Source of the DNA: TMP-24 sp964600685
GTDB lineage: Bacteria > Pseudomonadota > Alphaproteobacteria > Rhodobacterales > Rhodobacteraceae
Direction: 5' to 3'
Length of the DNA: 64,000 nucleotides
NCBI GenBank assembly: GCA_964600685.1
Contig: CAZRKU010000002.1
Location: 1 to 64,000 of the forward strand
The translations under genes and the position numbers were made by a program. The notes below the pieces were generated by a model. That model did no database searches. It was not told the DNA's origin and saw nothing but the letters and a program-made list of their open reading frames with translations. This document shows positions 60,825 to 64,000 of this stretch, one piece after another; within the stretch, counting starts at the first letter, position 1, and each line of letters starts with the position of its first letter.

Positions 60825-61946
60825 TCAGCCGGACACCGTCATCGCCACACGGAACCGCCGCAGCGCGACGAGGAAGAAGACTGCGCCGGTTGCCGCCATC
60901 GCCGCGAGTTTCGGCCAGACCTGCGACAGGTCGGCCGCACGGAACAGCACCGCCTGGGCGAACGAGGTGAAATGGCTGGACGGCACCGCGAGCATGATCG
61001 TCTGCAGCCATTCGGGGCTGCTTTCCAGCGGCGTCCGCGCCCCCGACAGAAGCGACATCGACACCAGCACCGGAATCGCCAGCAGGCCGAATTGCTGCAT
61101 CGAACTGGTGAAGGTGGCCAAGAGCACGCCCAGCGCCATCACCGAAAGCTGGTAGAGAAGGGCGCCCGTCGCGAACAGCCAGAGCGAGCCGGCCAGCGGC
61201 GTGCCCAAGAGCCAGCCCGCGACGACGATCAGCGAGGCCAGCGCCGCCGTGACCACCACCAGCCCGTTGGCCAGGATCTTCGACAGCATGATCTCGGCCG
61301 GCGTCACCGGCATCACCAGAAGATGCTCGATCGTGCCATGGTCACGCTCGCGGATCACGGCGGCCCCGGCCAGGATCACCGACAGCATCGTCATCATGTT
61401 GATGATTTCCATGACCGAGGTGAACCATGCCGAGGTGGTGTTCGGGTTATAAAGCAGCCGCACCACCGCATCGACCGGCGGCGGCGGCACCCTGGCGCCC
61501 TGCCAGTCGCGGATCTCGCGGCCGAGGATCTCTTGCAGGAAGGCCGCGCCGTTGCCCGCCTGCGACATCGCCGTCGCATCGACGTTGATCTGCAGCGACG
61601 TGGGCCGCGCCGCCGTCAGGTCGGCCTCGAAGCCGGGCGGGATCTCGATCACGAAGACATAGCGGCCAAGCTCCATCGCGCGATCGACCTGGCCTGCATC
61701 AAGCAGCACCGGCGGCTGGAACATCGGTTCCTGCAAGGCCCCGACCAGGCGCCGCGACAGCGCCGAGCGGTCATCGTCGACCACGGCGACCGCGGCCCGC
61801 TCGACATCGAAATTCTCGTCGGTGGCGGCGGAATAAACCGCATAGGTGAAGGCATAGGCGATCAGCGCCAGCATGACGACATCGCGGTGCAGGCTGTGCG
61901 CCTCCTTGCCGCAAAGCCGCAGGACACTTCGGATGAAACGGCGCAT
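60825..61946 (-). CDS. ABC-2 type exporter permease
   Basis: Membrane protein of 373 aa like YhhJ/YbhR: an N-terminal segment, a large periplasmic region (DENFDVERAAVAVVDDDRSALSRRL), then five membrane spans with VIRERDHGTIEHLLVMPVTPAEIMLSKI. The ATG at 61946 is one base after the stop of the RbbA-type gene, so the two are coupled. Together they probably form a tripartite exporter with a membrane fusion protein encoded upstream, outside the window. The remnants of mobile DNA begin nine bases after its stop. Confidence 0.9.
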   Translation of the reverse strand: MRRFIRSVLRLCGKEAHSLHRDVVMLALIAYAFTYAVYSAATDENFDVERAAVAVVDDDRSALSRRLVGALQEPMFQPPVLLDAGQVDRAMELGRYVFVIEIPPGFEADLTAARPTSLQINVDATAMSQAGNGAAFLQEILGREIRDWQGARVPPPPVDAVVRLLYNPNTTSAWFTSVMEIINMMTMLSVILAGAAVIRERDHGTIEHLLVMPVTPAEIMLSKILANGLVVVTAALASLIVVAGWLLGTPLAGSLWLFATGALLYQLSVMALGVLLATFTSSMQQFGLLAIPVLVSMSLLSGARTPLESSPEWLQTIMLAVPSSHFTSFAQAVLFRAADLSQVWPKLAAMAATGAVFFLVALRRFRVAMTVSG

Positions 61947-61947
61947 G

Positions 61948-64000
61948 TCAGCGCTCCTGCTTGGGCAGCGCGGCGGCGGCTGCGAGGATGTAGAGGGTCG
62001 CAAACAGCGCCAGCACCGCGGGCACCTGCCAGAGGTCGGCAAGGCCGAGGCCCTTGGTGATCGCCCCGACGCTCGCGTCCTGGAACCACGCCGCCGGGAA
62101 GGCGCGGCCGACATACCAGGATTGCACGCCCAGCGCCGAGGCCGGCGTCAGCATGCCGGAAAAGTTCATCGCCGGCGGGATGAGCGAGATCGGCGTCAGG
62201 AACAGCGCCACCGCCTGCGAGCGGGTGAAGGACGACATCAGAAGCCCGTAGCCGGTGCTGGCGGTGACGTAGAAGAGACCGCTGACCAAAAGCGCGGGCA
62301 GCGATCCCCTGACCGGCACGTCGAAGACCAGCCAGCCCATCGCCACCAGCGACAGGAAACTGGCAAAGGCCAGCGCGACATAGGGGGCCTGCTTGCCCAG
62401 CAGGAACTCGATCCGCGTCACCGGCGTGGCGCGGAAGTTGGTGATCGAGCCGGTCTCCTTTTCGCGCACGACGCCGATCGCGGTCATCATCGCCGGGATC
62501 AGGATCATCATCAGCATGATGATCCCCGGCACGATGGCGGCGCTGCTGCGGAAGTCCTGATTGTAGCGGAAGCGCGCGCCGATCTCGACCCGGGCATCGG
62601 TGTCGGCAAAGACCGGATTGGTCCTTGCCAGCCGCGCGACCATGGCCTCCATGACACCCGCGACATAGCCGCGCGCGGTCTCGGCGCGGAACGGTGCCGC
62701 CCCGTCGATCGACACCGCAACCTCGGTCGGCCGCCCGGCCCTGAGGTCGCGGCCGAAGCCCGCGGGAATCTCGACCAAGAGCACCAGCTTGCCGCGCCGC
62801 ATGGTCCGTTCGGCCTCGGCCAGATCGACCGGGTCGGCGGCGCGGGCAAAGTTGCGCGACCCCTCGAAGCTTTCCAGAAACAGGCGGCTTTCCGGCGTGC
62901 GGTCCTGGTCGATCACCGCATAGGACAGGTTTTCCACGTCGAAACTGATGCCGAAGCCGAAGGCCAGCATCAGGATCAGCGGCCCGGCCAGCGCAAAGGT
63001 GATGCGGATCGGATCGCGCAGGATCTCGACCGTCTCGCGGCGCGCATAGGCCCAGAGGCGGGACGGATCGAACACCGACCGCACCGCCCGCGCGGGTCGC
63101 GCGGCGGGTGCGGCGGCAGGTTCGGGGTCGACCACCGCTAGGGCGGCCCCCGGCACCCCCGACGCGTCCTCGAGATAGGCGATGAAGGCGGCTTCCAGCG
63201 AGCCGCCGCCCCTGGCCGCCGCCAGTTCGGCCGGTGCGCCCACCGCCAGCACGCGTCCGGCATGCATCAGCGACACGCGGTCGCAGCGCTCGGCCTCGTT
63301 CATGAAATGGGTGGACAGGAAGATGGTGATCCGGTCGCGCCGCGACAGCGTGACGAGATAGCGCCAGAAGGCATCGCGCGCCACCGGATCGACGCCCGAG
63401 GTCGGCTCGTCAAGGATCAGGACCTCGGGCCGGTGCAGCACCGCGACCGCGAGTTGCAACCGCTGGCGCACCCCGAGCGGCAGGGCTTCGGGCAGGCTGT
63501 CGGCCACCTCGACCAGATCGAAGTCGGTCAAGAGCTCGGCCACCCGCGGCGCGCGCTCGGCTTGCGGCAATTCGAAGATTCCCGCGTGCAGCACCAGGTT
63601 CTGGCGGATCGTCATCTCGCCATAAAGCGAGAAGGACTGCGACATGTAGCCGACGCGCCGCCGCACCCCAAGATCGTTCGCATCAACCGGCTGACCGAGC
63701 AGCAGCGCGCGGCCGGCGCTGGCCGGAATCAGCCCGGTCAGCATCTTCATCGTTGTGGACTTGCCGCAGCCGTTCGAGCCGAGAAAGCCGAAGATCTCGC
63801 CCCGCCCGATGCGGAAGCTTATATCATCGACCGCGGTGAAGCTGCCGAAGGTCTTGGTCAGCCCGAAGGCCTCGATCGCCGCCGTGGTGTCGCCGTCCGC
63901 GCGCGGGGGGACCACCAGCCCGCCATAGCCGCGGCGGCGCGGCTCGGGCAACAGCGCGACAAAGGCCTCCTCCAGCGTCGCCTGCCCGGTGCGGGCCAGG
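61948..64000 (-). CDS. RbbA-type fused ABC exporter: ATPase-ATPase-permease, C-terminal part
   Basis: The frame stays open to the right edge, so the N-terminal ATPase domain is mostly outside; its closing LARTGQATLEEAFVALLPE is visible. The second ATPase domain has Walker A GSNGCGKST, the unusual signature LPLGVRQRLQLAVAV in place of LSGGQ, and Walker B LILDEPTSGVDP. An ABC-2 permease domain follows (EKETGSITNFRATPVTRIEFLLGKQ). This architecture is that of RbbA/YhiH; with the neighbouring permease it suggests an exporter of drugs or other amphiphiles. The substrate is unknown. Confidence 0.9.
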   Translation of the reverse strand, partial: LARTGQATLEEAFVALLPEPRRRGYGGLVVPPRADGDTTAAIEAFGLTKTFGSFTAVDDISFRIGRGEIFGFLGSNGCGKSTTMKMLTGLIPASAGRALLLGQPVDANDLGVRRRVGYMSQSFSLYGEMTIRQNLVLHAGIFELPQAERAPRVAELLTDFDLVEVADSLPEALPLGVRQRLQLAVAVLHRPEVLILDEPTSGVDPVARDAFWRYLVTLSRRDRITIFLSTHFMNEAERCDRVSLMHAGRVLAVGAPAELAAARGGGSLEAAFIAYLEDASGVPGAALAVVDPEPAAAPAARPARAVRSVFDPSRLWAYARRETVEILRDPIRITFALAGPLILMLAFGFGISFDVENLSYAVIDQDRTPESRLFLESFEGSRNFARAADPVDLAEAERTMRRGKLVLLVEIPAGFGRDLRAGRPTEVAVSIDGAAPFRAETARGYVAGVMEAMVARLARTNPVFADTDARVEIGARFRYNQDFRSSAAIVPGIIMLMMILIPAMMTAIGVVREKETGSITNFRATPVTRIEFLLGKQAPYVALAFASFLSLVAMGWLVFDVPVRGSLPALLVSGLFYVTASTGYGLLMSSFTRSQAVALFLTPISLIPPAMNFSGMLTPASALGVQSWYVGRAFPAAWFQDASVGAITKGLGLADLWQVPAVLALFATLYILAAAAALPKQER

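Noticed and set aside
60490..61155. A rightward frame of 221 codons overlapping the IS5-like fragment
   Set aside because: The minus strand carries recognised IS5 transposase sequence and the permease; the rightward frame spans both as a shadow.

Overview
The window is high-GC DNA (one 100-base assembly gap) from an alphaproteobacterium, most likely a Rhodobacterales member (Paracoccus/Rhodobacter/roseobacter type). The evidence is the housekeeping block hemW-rdgB-rph facing hrcA-grpE with mutS behind it, a BioR box (TTATAGATAA) in front of a BioZ-type biotin operon, a clustered nadA-nadB-nadC operon, and a ferredoxin-NADP reductase ending in AFVD. No rRNA, tRNA or CRISPR array was seen.

Layout. 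(1) 0-2.2 kb: dnaX (partial) and rsgA, with an 11-bp tandem repeat before dnaX and a possible leader peptide before rsgA. (2) 2.2-17.8 kb: a catabolic island. A MarR regulator sits beside three transcription units: a three-subunit molybdenum hydroxylase; a leftward operon for a PreA-like flavoenzyme, cupin, amidase, DUF2848 protein, ferredoxin and ferredoxin reductase; and a branched-chain-amino-acid-type ABC importer. All three promoter regions carry the same near-palindromic operator (AGGA-N7-TCCT core), so they look like one regulon for import, hydroxylation, ring reduction and amide hydrolysis of an unidentified N-heterocycle or cyclic amide. (3) 18.3-26.6 kb: a decayed dnaE2 fragment, ybaN, hemW, ridA, rdgB, rph, hrcA, grpE, mutS.

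(4) 27-35.5 kb: a rhizopine/inositol-type cluster around a LacI regulator: MocA-like dehydrogenase, a PanB-like protein lacking PanB metal ligands, MocE Rieske ferredoxin, MocD diiron oxygenase on one side; MocC-like isomerase, MocB-like binding protein, permease and ATPase on the other. (5) 35.5-41.4 kb: DUF1330 and an FCD-type GntR regulator, divergent from an operon with an AA_synth-family protein, alpha/beta hydrolase, flavin reductase (fused to a NUDIX-like domain), luciferase-like monooxygenase and aldehyde dehydrogenase, which resembles an oxidative ring-cleavage pathway. (6) 41.5-50.8 kb: bioR-bioBFDA-bioZ and nadA-nadB-nadC.

(7) 51-59 kb: an RpiR regulator divergent from a dipeptide-type ABC importer co-transcribed with a P1 peptidase (DmpA family) and a nitrilase-family amidohydrolase. 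(8) 59-60.8 kb: an IS110-family element (IS1111-like, frameshifted transposase) and a fragment of an IS5-like transposase. (9) 60.8-64 kb: an ABC-2 drug/polymer exporter pair, including an RbbA-type fused protein that runs off the right edge.
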